From contig CM114273.1 of NCBI GenBank assembly GCA_050084515.1, positions 28,706,001 to 28,770,000 on the forward strand: a stretch of 64,000 nt of DNA. Reading direction: 5' to 3'. The position numbers and the translations under genes were made by a program. Below are positions 11,420 to 22,581 of the stretch, piece after piece. Below the pieces are notes generated by a model that was given only the letters and a program-made list of their open reading frames with translations, was not told the DNA's origin and did not search any database. The stretch is from Blasia pusilla. Its lineage: Eukaryota; Marchantiophyta; Marchantiopsida; Blasiales. The stretch's first letter is position 1. Each line of letters opens with the position of its first letter.

Positions 11420-12589
11420 GTTTTTTTACACAAGGTCCTCGATGTAAGTAGGCGTTCCATACTCTGCATGTGCACTCACTAATAGTAGTGAATAGTCAGA
11501 GGGAGAAACGCTAATCTGTGGTCGCGGGTCATGGGAATCGTCGGATGAACATCAGCAACATGTAAGCTCGGGAAACTTACACGAGATGTGCTAATCGTGG
11601 GGCAATTACGCTAAACCCTCGCGTCAGGAACAAGCGGAATTCAAACTTCGCAAACGCAAATGCGTCCGAAACGGATGAAATTCGAACTTTCGCGAAATCC
11701 GCTTCACAAGCTCTTCAACAGAAAATCCCATTCGGTCACTTCCCTTCGACGCGACAATTACGAAAAGAATGAAATCCAATCGAACTGCCGGCGATTCTCG
11801 TTTACTGACTAGTCAAAAACGAATTTGCAGCAGATCCTCCATCGGCCATAGCCCGGAACTCGGAAGTCAACCTTCGAACAGATGCGGTCAATTGTCTGGA
11901 GCAGCCCCGTCTCGGAAAGTCCAGTTTTCAGCTGAGAGCGCGCTCAGCTCCGGCGTGTCGAAGACCGCTGCCGGAATGGGGTCGACTACGTGGCGGTATC
12001 TGAGTGCGTTGAAGTAGAACTTTCAGCGAATCTGGTCAATTATCGCAAGAAATACATGCGAGATCCCTTCCGTCATGTGTGTCGTAACTCCACGCGGCCG
12101 ACTAACCCGAGATCGTTCTGGGATCGAAGCCGGGTTGAGCGGGGACCGTTGGATGGTCGTGGATCGGAGTCGGATGTCCCGCATCGAGGGAGCCCAGCGT
12201 CGGAGTGAGTCACTGACCTACCTCATGAGTCATGAGCGAAGAGCGACTGCCCTTGGAAACCACTGAGGTAAAACAGTGGCCTGCGAATGGATGCCAACTA
12301 TGACGCACTGACGCCACATGGAGCCTCTGAGAGAGGGGATGGGATGGATTACGGCCCTGCCAGCAGTGCGCCGTCTATCTGGGCAGCCAGCCTCCCATCA
12401 CCCCCCATGAGGTTCTCGAGAGCCACAACCCGGCGCCTTTACGGCCATTATGGCTCTCCCCGCCGTGATTCCCTGCTCGGAAGGCTGGTCCTTCAGGAAA
12501 CCCACAAGCCAGATATCAGACTTACTCACCCCCATGCTCGCCGATATCCGGTCTCCTACGATGCGTACATGTGCGGACCGGGCTCATCA
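11420..12589. other. GC-richer block, possible rDNA spacer relic
   Basis: Base composition changes sharply to GC-rich and CpG-containing relative to both AT-rich flanks. ORFs here (11769-12017, 12075-12266, 12287-12640, all plus) show no family resemblance. The block ends just before a segment resembling the start of 18S rRNA (12590-12654), so it may be a decayed external transcribed spacer/IGS. This is inference from position and composition only. Confidence 0.3.
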
Positions 12590-12654
12590 TGGTTGATGTA
12601 TGATATCATAGTCATATGCTTCATGATCCCGACAGGCTAAAGTCTTCATGCATG
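12590..12654 (+). pseudogene. Scrambled 18S rRNA 5' end-like fragment
   Basis: Three blocks of the conserved eukaryotic 18S 5' end occur in order: TGGTTGAT (12590-12597), TAGTCATATGCTT (12609-12621) and CATGCATG (12647-12654). A fourth, TGATCCCGACAG (12624-12635), resembles the usual TGATCCTGCCAG but is displaced after the second block. The intervals are longer than in a real gene. It cannot be functional rRNA. Chance similarity is possible, but the 13-bp exact block in the right order makes a relic plausible. Confidence 0.45.
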
Positions 12655-12659
12655 AAGAT

Positions 12660-13245
12660 TTTAGCATGGGACAATTCTTCTTCTTCTTCTTTTGGAATGT
12701 GAATGGTCCTATGAAGTTTTGGAGGTCATGTAGGCATTTTGGAGTGGGCGCATTGTGGAGATGACAGGGCTTCCACCAATGAGGTTTGAGCAAGGCTGCA
12801 AAGTCAATCCGAGGGAGACTCCAATAGCTATATAAACGAGGACTTTTGACGGCGTAGACTATGTCCTTGTGTTTGTACAAGAGACTTCACTTGGAGGACA
12901 TCATACGAAATCTAATGATGCATACTAATCTAGGACCAATCAAATATGTGTTTAGAAAAATGAGATTGAAGTTGGCGGATATATGACACACCATATTAGC
13001 CCAAGAGTTTGAGTGACCTACTCTTAGTTAGGGTTTCTAGCCTCCTCTTCAGACAACGCTCTTGCTGCGTTATGTCATCACGGACTATCCCCTAATATTG
13101 GAATGCCTTTTTTAAACCACACATGAGTTTTTCGAATTTTCACGTTATTCTAATTGGAGCTTAGAGGGATCATACACCAACATTCATAGACCAAGTATGA
13201 CCTTTCGGGAGGTGAGGAACCATAGAATATAGATTATATAGAGAT
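12660..13245. other. No gene; CCAAT and TATA-like pair
   Basis: CCAAT at 12821 is followed by TATATAAA at 12829-12836. The CCAAT box is closer than in usual host promoters. No coding sequence follows that I recognise, so this may be part of a decayed LTR. Confidence 0.3.
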
Positions 13246-13249
13246 TACC

Positions 13250-13560
13250 CCCCGTATCGAGCTTATTTAGGATTAATAAGATGAACTTGATATTTTGGGC
13301 ATAATTGACCTCCCATTGTAGAAGGTACCTTTTGACCCGCTATAGTCGTTTAAGGTTGGAGAGGTGACACATGTGCATATGTCACCAAGGAAAGAGCTTG
13401 GAAGATGGTATATGTAAAGGAGATAGAAAGCTCATTCTCTCGTTTTTTAACCTCAGTCGATGAGATGGTGAGGTTATAGTCCTCCATCGCTTGTGATTAA
13501 CCTAAACCTCTCCTCATGAGAGTGACATGAGAGAGAGCCATAAAGTGTATGAGACCTAAT
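13250..13560 (+). repeat. Gypsy-family LTR fragment, plus orientation
   Basis: The segment matches the central part of the LTR at 18560-19325 read on the opposite strand. Shared landmarks in order are a GACTT/TTTTGG stretch, GAAAGAGCTTGGAAGA, AGCTCATTCTCTC, a TTAACCTC block, CCTAAACCTCTC and GACATGAGAGAGAG. No internal retrotransposon sequence adjoins, so it is a solo or truncated LTR, clearly diverged. Confidence 0.6.
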
Positions 13561-13564
13561 TTAA

Positions 13565-14640
13565 TTGGAGAATTTTGGGTACATGCTCTTTTGTGTGTCT
13601 TGTTTCCATGGATAAGTGTGCTTTTAAACTTTCATGAGTTGCATGAATGATAATAGCGATATTTTTTCCCATAAAAATGCATATATAGACGACAAGAGAA
13701 AGAGATCAACTTAAATAAAAAAGAGCTTCCAAAGGGAATATAAATAAATATAAGTATTAAATTTCAATAGCAAAAAGGAGGCTAGATTGGGAACAAATTT
13801 CCATTAGATCGAGAAGAAGGAAGAGATTGACCATTGTCCAACGCTCCCCATTCCAAGGGAAGGCTAGGATAGAAGAGAAGAGGACATTGCCAAACCCAAG
13901 AAAAAATAAATCCTTATGATCTTACTTTACCTGAAAGAGCTCATCCTAACGTTGAGATTGTCGCCATCGATTGTTACTGGTTTTTTCTTACACATTAATA
14001 AGAGCACGGAAACTTGTGGAGCAAAAAAGAGGAAAAGAACAAATGTCATACATATTTACAATCAGAAACTACAACTAGTTTCATGCTTTCCAAGTCATTT
14101 TCATATTTTAAAAATTTTAATCTTATAATATAAAGTAATATGTGTATCATTTTAGTATTTATTTTACAACTAATTTTTACTAAAGTCTCTTACACTAACT
14201 ATCTTTGGTGTTTGGGTAAATAATTTTTTATAAGGTTCTCATAAATAGTTCTTGCATCCTTCTCCATCTCTATTCTCAAAACTCTCATTTGGCTCTATGG
14301 GGGCATGCCGACTAATCTAATATAATTAAGTTGTAAAATCAACCACCTAATTTTTTTGAATTCCTTCCATTTACTAGAGTCACTTTTATATGCAAGAATA
14401 CAAAGTTCATAATAAGTTGTCTTGGAGGTAAATTGGAATATCTTCAATTAACTAACATATTTTACTGAGACACATGGAATTGTATACCCCGAAGTATTGA
14501 TATGGAGCTATATTTCCATAAGAGGAATGGGCTACTCATGCATTACACATCCAACTTAGGTTCTATTCCACCTAGTATTGAAACATATGAAGTATTTTGG
14601 AGGAAGATAAAAACATCTCATAGTTTTTTTTAAACATGGA
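13565..14640. other. AT-rich, no gene recognised
   Basis: Only short ORFs (for example 13916-14128 plus) without family resemblance. No repeat structure was noticed. Confidence 0.45.
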
Positions 14641-14664
14641 ATATTTCACATCTTAGTTAGCCAA

Positions 14665-15425
14665 TAGATAGAGTTCTACCACATTGATGGCATAAAGGGT
14701 CAATGGACTATTTGGATGTAACTATGTCTTGAGTTGTCGAATGAGGTTGACAACCAATCCGTTGCGCCGAGAGCGTAGTTTATGAAAACTTCCCTCTTTT
14801 TCTATTTTTGGCCAGGTAACCTATTGACCAAGTCAAGGGTGACCATGTAACCTAATAACCTATGCACCTAAGTTATTGTTTGGAGAGCTATTTTTGGGGA
14901 AAGAGCTTTTGTCTTTTCCCAAGGATATAAGAGAGGGACATAGAGCTTTCACAAGCCATTTTTCTCATGTTTAGCCTTTGGAGCACTTCTTTTGCTTAGT
15001 GTATGGTAGAAGCTTAGATTGTGGATTCCCTCATAGTTGTCACATCTTATTTTGACGTAGGTAGAGTTCTATCGCGTCGACGACATAGAGAGCCAGCGGG
15101 CTATTTGGATGTAACTTCGTCCCGAGATTGGCGACATGTCAAATGCGTGGAGAACGTCGTTTATGGCTACTTCTCTATTTTGGTCTTAGTCCGTCATGTG
15201 ACCTGTTAATCAAGTCAACCGTCATCCAATAACCTATGCACGCATGTGACCGTTGGGAGGGCTATTTTTGGGGAAGAGCCTTTTGGCTCTTCCCAAGGGT
15301 ATAAGAGTGAGGAAGATGGATTTTCCAAGCCATCTTTCTCATGTTGAACCTTAGGAGCGCCTCTTTTGCATAGACGTGTGTGGGTGTGTAGGAGTTAGGG
15401 TGCTAGCATCCAGATTCCCTCATAG
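14665..15425 (+). repeat. Two direct repeats (~394 bp) with TATA-like elements, probable LTR remnants
   Basis: TAGAGTTCTA at 14668 and 15062 begin two diverged copies with the same landmarks in order: TATTTGGATGTAACT, AACCTATGCAC, GCTATTTTTGGGGAA, TTCCCAAGG.TATAAGAG and GGATTCCCTCATAG. The repeated TATAAGAG after a CCCAAGG box resembles the promoter of an LTR. No coding domain lies between them. Tandem LTR or spacer remnants are the best guess. Confidence 0.5.
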
Positions 15426-16140
15426 CATAGGATGGATGTGGTTGGATATACCGATGTAGATTCAAGAGTGGAGTTTTAGGCCGGATGAGCCATTGTGGGG
15501 TCCTAGTGTATATGTGTGAGTATGTTTCATTTATATGTGGATCTACCCGTATGTTGGGGAAGATCGGTGTTTTTTGGTGTGTAGATTTGACCAGCGATGT
15601 GGGTTGTGTAGCGATGTGTATGCGCACCACATAGTGAAGGATGCATATGGTTTGATATTCCGTATAGATTCAAGAGTGGAATTGGCCGTGTGAGTAATTT
15701 TTATTGTGTGGTCTTCATGTACATGTATGAGTTCATTTGATGTATATGTATGAGTGTATGGTAGGAGCTTAGAGTGTGGATTCCCTCATGACAAAGGATG
15801 AATATGGTTTGATATGATGTATAGATTTGCAAGTGGAGTTGGTCGTGTGAGCAATTTTTATTATGTAGTCTTGATGTACATACATGAGTTAATTTTAGTG
15901 TACGGTAGGAGCTTAGAATGTGGATTCCCTCATGATGGAGGATCAATATGGTTTGATATCACATATAGATCCAAGAGTAGAGTTGGTCGTGTGAGCCATT
16001 TTTATTGTGTGTTCTTGATGTACATGCATGAGTTATTTTTTGTATGGTTGTGGATCTACCCATATGTTGGGAAGATTTATGTTGTGTGTTTTGTGGATAT
16101 GATCAACAATGTGGATTGTATAGCAATGTGTATCGCACAA
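15413..16140 (+). repeat. Nested ~145-156-bp repeats
   Basis: GATTCCCTCAT recurs at 15413, 15779 and 15923, and TGGTTTGATAT at 15648, 15804 and 15949, giving periods of 145-156 bp. A longer block beginning GTGGATCTACCC at about 15538 recurs near 16050 and contains TTGTGTAGCGATGTGTATGC-type sequence, which also occurs at the ends of the gypsy LTR family (18.57 and 19.21 kb). The ORFs here are by-products. Confidence 0.65.
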
Positions 16141-16149
16141 TAAATATCT

Positions 16150-16980
16150 TCTATCTTTTGTTTAACTCCAAAATACATTCCAATAAGAACTTTATTTTCC
16201 TAGAGGTATGTGGAAATGCGTTTCAAATTTGAGATTTTTTTTCATAAGATATCCTAGAAGTACACTAAAATTCCCTCTATTTACCACCATTTATTCAACA
16301 ATAATTTCCTTCAAATTTTGGGGAAAATATATTTTTATATTTACGACCATTTTTTGGGGAGCTATATTAGAACACCTTCAACTTTATTTTATCACATCTG
16401 GAATGCATTCCATTGACAAACATTTGTTATGGAGGAATGTCTTCCATTCATTATAAAATTTAAGGCCGATGAGAATGCCTTTTCTTCTCTATCGATTTTA
16501 CACCATAACACAATTCTCCAAAAGAGGGCTCCTTTATATACATGAATTCTTTCTTTCCTCTAAGTCCAACATTTTGCTATAAATTGCCTATTTTTTAATG
16601 GAGTGACGCATAAATCCCACATTAAGATGGATTGGTATAAATGGCTTTGGAAATAATTGAATGGACTTGAATGCCTTGGACTACATGAGATGGAAAAACT
16701 TCTCAAAGATAAATGATGCTTTTTCTACGCATTGCCAATAAAGAAAGTACAACAATGAGATGGATAATAGAGCTAGAATTCAAAAATATAGAGCTAGTTT
16801 GATTGGTGAGGAGAAATCTTAACAATAGCATTTAGTAACACTTCCTTAATAAAGTGTCTCTCAATTATATTCTCCTCAAAGATAATATATGAAAGATGAA
16901 AATTTTCATCCACTCTAGTTGTATGTGATGCTTAAATGCAACAATATAAATGAGAAGTATCTAAATATTTGTTGACATGA
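16150..16980. other. AT-rich, no gene recognised
   Basis: No domain-bearing ORF and no repeat structure were noticed. Confidence 0.45.
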
Positions 16981-16984
16981 TCAT

Positions 16985-17305
16985 GACAATAAGGTTGCAT
17001 GTGGGAAAAGTCCGTGTACGCAAACATGTTTATGTCCGTGAACTTACATCCATCATATGGAAGAACTTATATATGTGGGCCCTACCATTCTCCTCTTTCT
17101 CATTCCCCAAACTTGCCTCAATGTTCCATACTTTCTTGTTTCTTCCACCTCCCATTTCCACTCCCTTCTTCCTTATTGCCCCACCTTTCAAGATGAGATA
17201 GAAGTATGGATCCCACCTCTTGCAATCCATGTCTATGAACATGTCTAGACTTGTCTATCATATCCATCATGGGGATGGACTTATCCATTTTTATGTAACC
17301 ATGCA
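16985..17305. mobile_element. MITE-like element, second copy of the 9544 family
   Basis: It runs from AAGGTTGCATG near 16991 to ATGTAACC near 17293-17300, with internal GTCCGTG...CATGTTTATGTCCG palindromic ends and CCATC/GATGG inversions. The core reads as the reverse complement of 9544-9785 (shared blocks: TATGGAAGAACTT, GTGGGCCC/GTGGGACCC, CCCACCTCTTGCAA, ACATGTCTAGACTTGT). It has no coding capacity. The target-site duplication is unclear. Confidence 0.5.
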
Positions 17306-17469
17306 TGATGATAAAAAATGGAAAGACTTTTTCACCTCACAATGAAAAGGTGCATCATTTGCTTAAATATTATAGGCCACCTTATAAAACATCGGTTAGA
17401 TGACTAAATCGAGTTCCCTCACTCGATAAAAATCAGATGGAAATATAGAGGGGATCACAATTATGCACT

Positions 17470-17601
17470 TTTTGCCGAGCGCGCACACATCACTCTCGCA
17501 AACTATAAACATAAACACATAAGATACCATACTCACTCATGGTATTTAATGTCGAGACAATTATGTACCAAATATCTCAAATTAAATCAAGATCTTATAA
17601 C

Positions 17602-17650
<49 letters not shown>

Positions 17651-17905
17651 AAAGAGCTCCAAAGCTCCCTCTCTTTGGGTATACCCCCTTCCCTCTCCCA
17701 AACTCTCCACAATAACTTGTGCTCTAAAGTTATCTCCTTTGCTCTTGATATACTATAGAAGTTAAAGTTCCACTTCCTGAAGTGTAAAATGAACTATAAT
17801 CCCTAAAAGAACTTACTTGGAATAATACGCTTCTCTATATAGTTCCAAATGAGGCAAAACAAAGGGGAACCTACTCTCTTAGATAACATCAAATCTTATG
17901 TTTCT
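17470..17905 (-). repeat. Gypsy-family LTR fragment with (TC)n expansion
   Basis: Minus-oriented LTR copy with the same order as 18560-19325: the ACCAAATATCTCAA edge, a CT-rich tract, GGGTATACCCCCTTCCCTCTCCC, AGTTATCTCCTTTGCTCTTGA, GAACTTACTTGG and a final GGGGAACCTACTCTCTTAG. The CT tract has grown to a perfect (TC)n of 45 bp at 17605-17649. It is separated from the next LTR by about 650 bp of unrelated DNA. Confidence 0.65.
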
Positions 17906-18390
17906 TTTATTAAATGGACGGATATAATTATGAATTTCATAATAATTATAATATAATAACTAGATCAAGTACCTTCAAATATTGATAGTGAAATGTGATA
18001 GATTCTACATTTCAAAATAAGGGGGATCATCGTTATGACAATTAAAATCACAAGATGTGCTTCCAAGACTGCATAAAAATGGACTCGTACGTTCATGGGA
18101 TGCACATGTTTGGACATGCCCAACAAATCCTCCACCTCCATTTCTTTGGTTCCCGGGTCGCCCGTTGAGGTTTGAGACACAGAAACGGGTACTAGACTTT
18201 GTCTATGTGCAACCTTCTGTGCTTCTGCTCGCACATCAAAAATATGGATAAGAAATATCCAGACCACAAGCAATTCAAAAAATCAATAGATAAACATGGA
18301 AACATCCACCAATAGTAAAAATATCTCTTTTTATCACCTAAAGTACCTTGGGAGCCATTGGAAACAACCAAGGTTTCATAGATCACGCAA

Positions 18391-18409
18391 GTCCGTCCAT
18401 GGGACGGAC
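18391..18409. repeat. GTCCGTCC/GGACGGAC hairpin, MITE-type arm
   Basis: Perfect 8-bp arms GTCCGTCC (18391-18398) and GGACGGAC (18402-18409) with a 3-nt loop. Similar GGACATG/GTCCG palindromes mark the MITE-like ends at 9.5, 17.0, 26.7 and 58.3 kb, so this is probably one end of another degraded copy, spanning up to about 18.0-18.5 kb. Confidence 0.45.
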
Positions 18410-18559
18410 ATGCTTGACGAAGTCCCCGCCTGATTTTCTTTGGTATCCCAATGGCATGTGCGGACCCGAAACACAAAATTAGGTGCGCTTTTGGATGGGC
18501 AATCTATACTATTGCAAAACGTCAATCTTTAGTGTTACAAAAGCGTATGTTTAGTATGT

Positions 18560-19325
18560 CGTGCGCATACACATCGCTACACAACATACATCACTATCAT
18601 CGAACACACACACAAACACACACGATCCCATGCTAACTCATGGCATCCATACATAGAGGCGAGAAGTACCAAAATATCTCCAATAAAGTAAGATCCAATC
18701 TCTCTCTACGCCATCTCACACCATAGCTCTCAAAGGTGTGCACTCTCTCTCATGTCAAACCAAACCCACTCTCCTAATGAGAGGCTTAGGTTACACTCAT
18801 AAGGCAAGGGACCATAGCTCCGCCGCCTCATGCCAAGAGGTTTAACAAAGAGAGAATGAGCTCTCAAGCTCTCTCTCCTTGAGGTATACCCCTCCTCTCT
18901 CCCAAGCTCTCTCCATGGTAACCTATGCTCCCAAGTCATCTCCTTGGCTCTTGACTTGATGTAGGAGGTCAAGGGCCACTTACCAAAAATATAAAGTCAA
19001 CTATCTCCAACATGGAAACTTACCCGAAATAGTAAGTTTATCTATATGGCTCCAAATAAGCCGAAACGAAGGGGAAACCTGCTCTCTCAGGTTTCCCGGG
19101 GCCTCAACAGGTCATTCTCGACCTCCTGGGCCTGTCCTTCACTACTCGTGAAGACACTATGCTAGATCCCACCCATCTATCCTAACAATCATGACAGTTG
19201 TCATGCGCATATACATCGCTACACAACATACATCGTTGTCAACGAACACACACATAAACACATACGATCCCATGCTAACTCATGGCATCCATACAAAGAG
19301 GCGAGAAGTACCAAAATATCTCCAA
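18560..19325 (-). repeat. 3' LTR of the minus-strand gypsy element
   Basis: Read on the minus strand, the LTR begins TGGAGATATTTTGGTACTTC at about 19322, right after a purine-rich stretch ending AGGGAGGCGAT. The plus-strand copy has the same start (TGGAGATATTT at 56267) after ATGGGGAAGAT, which supports the TG edge. An edge segment of about 125 bp (19322-19200) is repeated at about 18681-18560, so it brackets a central CT-rich region. The downstream terminus is uncertain. Confidence 0.7.
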
Positions 19326-19512
19326 TCGCCTCCCTAGTGGGTGGTTAGGTCCCTCTAACTCGAGATAGCGATCTATCCCTACCTACCACGACATACATCT
19401 CTAGGACGCTAAGAGCATAAAGGTCGCGTGCTCATGTGGCCCCATCGTTAGTCGCCTTCCTGTCATCCATGTCACAAAAAAAGTTGGAATCAAAACCTAC
19501 CTAGTATCTCCT

Positions 19513-20002
19513 CTATGTACATCTAGGACACATCCATCGTCCCCGAGGAACCCTAGTGAGAGGTGGCGTCAGACATGCCATATGCCAACCTCTCGAACAT
19601 CCATCACAGACTAGCATCGTGGCCGCACTACAGGGCATAACCACACAACATATAACGCAAGCCTGCAAGAACTACTGCTAAGCTCGGATCTACTGTACCA
19701 TCAATGTTAGGAAGGTGACATGACGCACAATTACGCACATGGTCCTTCCATACCATACCATCGCGTCCCTCCAACAAGAGAACACCGGATGGCAAAACGT
19801 CACGTACTCTCAGGATAGTGCGACCTGCAGTCACATCCAACGTCGTCGGTGCCATGTGCTGCAAGTAGACATAATCTCCCTGATGAAACCTCCAGATAGT
19901 TGGTCGATAACCACCACCCCGAATAGTCGCATACCTTAACATATCTCGATGTTGCGCAATCGCCAAGTTCTTAAACGCCATGGGCATCACTCTCCGAAAC
20001 AA
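19513..20002 (-). pseudogene. Integrase C-terminal tail and PHD finger
   Basis: An ORF at 19628-20002 holds the tail after the integrase core, including KDHVRNCASCHLPNIDGT, a Cys/His cluster. It then reads LRYMLCG. After a frameshift near 19628 the sequence continues as MLVCDGCSRGWHMACLTPPL (about 19570-19610) and ends WMCPRC before a TAG at 19513-19515. Spacing CxxC, CDGC, HxxC, CxxC is the Cys4-His-Cys3 pattern of a PHD zinc finger, a fold that typically reads histone H3 tails. The first cysteine is Tyr here (YMLC where CxxC is expected), and with the frameshift this copy is broken. Gypsy elements often carry a chromodomain at this place; a PHD finger would be an alternative targeting module. 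Confidence 0.75.
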
Positions 20003-20011
20003 CTCAGCCCT

Positions 20012-20880
20012 CTAAGGACATGCTTGTACCCATACATTTGGGTCATCAAGGTCCAGCACCTCACCAACATCTTGATGAAGGGCCGTAGGTAAATATGGCT
20101 CTCGGCCATAAAGTAGCAAGTACGGTGAAAAAGACGCTAAGGATGTCTGCCTGCTGAATCTGTATCCCATCGCCAACCATGGCAATTGGAGGTACCAATC
20201 TCCTATGTGACCTCTCTGCAAGCCATACTTGCGTAAGCTCCTCTTCACTGTCTGCACAACTCTCTCTGCTAATCCATCCGCCTCGGGATGATCTCGGGAA
20301 GTCGTGCGGTGGTCGATCAACGCCTGATCACACAAGGCTTGGAACTCACCGCGAAACTTGGTACCCTGGTGTGTCAACACCTCAGCCGGTGCGCCATAAT
20401 GACTCAGAACTCAGTCAAAGAAGGCATAAGCTACTCCCTCACTCGCTTTGTCAGGCAATGCAACCAACTCGATCCACTTCGAGAAGTGCTTGACCATCAC
20501 CAACACATAACAACTGTGATGCTCCGTCAAAGGCAAAGGTCCTGCAAAATCCAAACTCCATCTATACCGTAAGCCCATGATTGGTAATGGATGCAACTGT
20601 GGAGTCGGAGCATTGAACGATGCTCGGACCCGATCACACACCATGCACCTGGCAACAAACTGCTGAACGTTAGTCTGCATGCCTCGCCACCGATAGTGAA
20701 TCTGGAGCAAGTTGTACGTCGCTTCATCCCAAAGTGACCCAACTCCTCGTGGGCATGCTGCACTAGTCATGCTCTCTGCAAAGGATGCGGCACTACGCAT
20801 ACTCTGCCATCCTCCAAAACCCTCAAAACATGTGTCCCCTCCCAACGGAACTGTCTGGCCCACTGTAGGATCTGATCCCG
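20012..20880 (-). pseudogene. Gypsy integrase
   Basis: The N-terminal zinc motif is split by a frameshift: AHEELGHFGMKR in the frame at 20527-20763, then TYNLLQIHYRWRGM followed by CMVCDRV in the frame at 20411-20863. The catalytic core starts WSLDFAGPLP, with the first Asp. A stop region near 20411 separates it from LTHQGTKFRGEF (20340-20380), where the usual second Asp (LTDQGT) is His. The catalytic Glu follows in DGLAERVVQTVKRSL. Two of the three DDE residues are kept, so integration activity is lost in this copy. Function in an intact element: inserting cDNA into the host genome. Confidence 0.85.
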
Positions 20881-21149
20881 CTCGCTAGCATCCACGGTGC
20901 TTGCAACGCTGCTAGTATGAAGGTACTCCAAGACTACTCATCATCATGAATATCTCGACCACTTGTCGTCTCCTCACTGGCCTCAGGATCCAAGGACTCT
21001 CCACTAGACCTCGCCATCAAGTCTCCACACTCTGGCTCTCCATAGCCAACATGCCTAAATAGGCTGACGCGTGCCATCCTGGCACCGACTCCTCATCACT
21101 CTCTCCATGCCATCGAGCTCCAGTCGCATCTCGCTGACTCGGGCATGGG

Positions 21150-21801
21150 TTATGACTCAACCTATCTGCATCCTGGTTGAGTGTCCAGGTCTATGTACCA
21201 CATGAAAATCATACTCCTGCAACAACAGAGCCCATCTCGCAAGCTTCCCTGTAAGCTTGTCAGACTCCATCAACCACTTCAGTGGTTGATGATCAGTGAT
21301 GATGGTAAAGGGATTGCCGAATAAGTAACACCTGAAATGCGCGACAGTCCACACTGCAGCCAAGCATTCATCCTCATACGAGCTGTACTTTGCCTCTGCA
21401 GCGTTGTTCAAGCGGCTAGCGTAAGCCACCATGAACTCTCTACCCTCATCATCATGCTGGGTGAGCACCGCTCCAAGCCCCAACATGCTCCAATCTGTGT
21501 GCAATTGGAAAGGACGCCCCCTGATCGGTCTCCTCAAGATGGGCGCGGACGTCAACCTGTCCTTGAGCAACTGAAATGCTCGCTCATGCTCATCCCCCCA
21601 GTGCCACTCGTGATCCACCTTGGTCAGCAAGGTTAGCGGCTTCGCAATCGAACTGAATCCCTTGACGTATCGCCGATAGAAGTTCTCCAATCCCATGAAT
21701 GCGCAAACACGGCTCACATCTGTAGGGCGTGGAATGCGTGAGATAGCCTCTACCTTCGTCTGCAGAATACCAAGGCCCCCTAGGTATATCGTATGACCCA
21801 A
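21150..21801 (-). pseudogene. Gypsy RNase H and RT thumb
   Basis: One open frame of 214 residues. The thumb/connection reads MGLENFYRRYVKGFSSIAKP. RNase H follows: LHTDWSMLGLGAVLTQHDDE with the first Asp, YSSYEDECLAAVWTVAHFR with the catalytic Glu, and TIITDHQPLKWLM with the next Asp, then LARWALLLQEYDF and HRPG. The domain appears catalytically intact in sequence. It degrades the RNA strand during reverse transcription. Upstream it joins RT through a short segment (about 21800-21890) containing a stop. Confidence 0.9.
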
Positions 21802-22581
21802 GTACTCAATCTGGTCGTAGAAGAACTTGCACTTTCCTAGATATAGCTTCAGCCCATGTAATTACAATCGTCGAAACACCTCTTCTAGATGTTGCTCATG
21901 CTCCTCAACCGTAGCGCTAAAGACTACGATGTCATCAATATAACACCTAGAAAAATCCAAACCAGCCAAGATCCTATCCATGACCCTCTGAAACTCACCG
22001 GGAATTCTTTAACCCAAATGGTAAGAACCGCCACTGTACAAACAATCCTTCCAGTGAGGATCGATGCCCCAAATTGCCGTCTTCTGCCTGTCCTCCAATC
22101 TGATAGGCAGCTGATGGTATCCGGCTTGTAAATCCAATGAATTGAAGATCTTTGCGTGACCAATCGCATCAAAGATCTCCTCAGGGATGGGCATGGCATA
22201 CCTATCGGACTTCGTCTGCCGATTGATAGGTCGGTAATCCCCACACATGGGCCTATCCGTCCAGTTGCCATGCACATCCTTCTTGGCGGGCATGACAGTG
22301 GCTGATGCATACTCCCCATGCGACATCCCCACTAGTCCTGCTCCGACCAAGTCTTGGCTCCTCCTCTGAATCAGAGCCCTCTCTATAGCACTGTATCTGT
22401 AGTATCGTCGGAAGATCGGCGTATCACTCGACAACTCAATGCGGATCCCTGGTCCCTTCAGCGTACCAAAATCCTCCATGCTAAACGCAAAGCAGCTCCT
22501 ATAACTCCTGAGGAACTGATATATTCGGCGCCCCTCTCCTCCTGTCAACTTAGGGCCCATATCTGGCTCCCAAGTCTCCAT
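21800..22581 (-). pseudogene. Gypsy reverse transcriptase
   Basis: The frame 22009-22581 gives FGTLKGPGIRIELSSDTPI, ATVMPAKKD, CGDYRPINRQT and FNSLDLQAGYHQLPI (catalytic Asp of motif A), typical gypsy RT. A frameshift near 22010 leads to the FGL.NAP.EFQ block, then CYIDDIVVF with the YIDD active site at 21931-21942. A stop in FRRL*LHGLK near 21863 is also present in the plus-strand copy (54750), as TAA here and TAG there. The linker between methyltransferase and RT (22550-22925) is Arg/Gly-rich without a recognised domain and ends in another frameshift. Confidence 0.9.
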
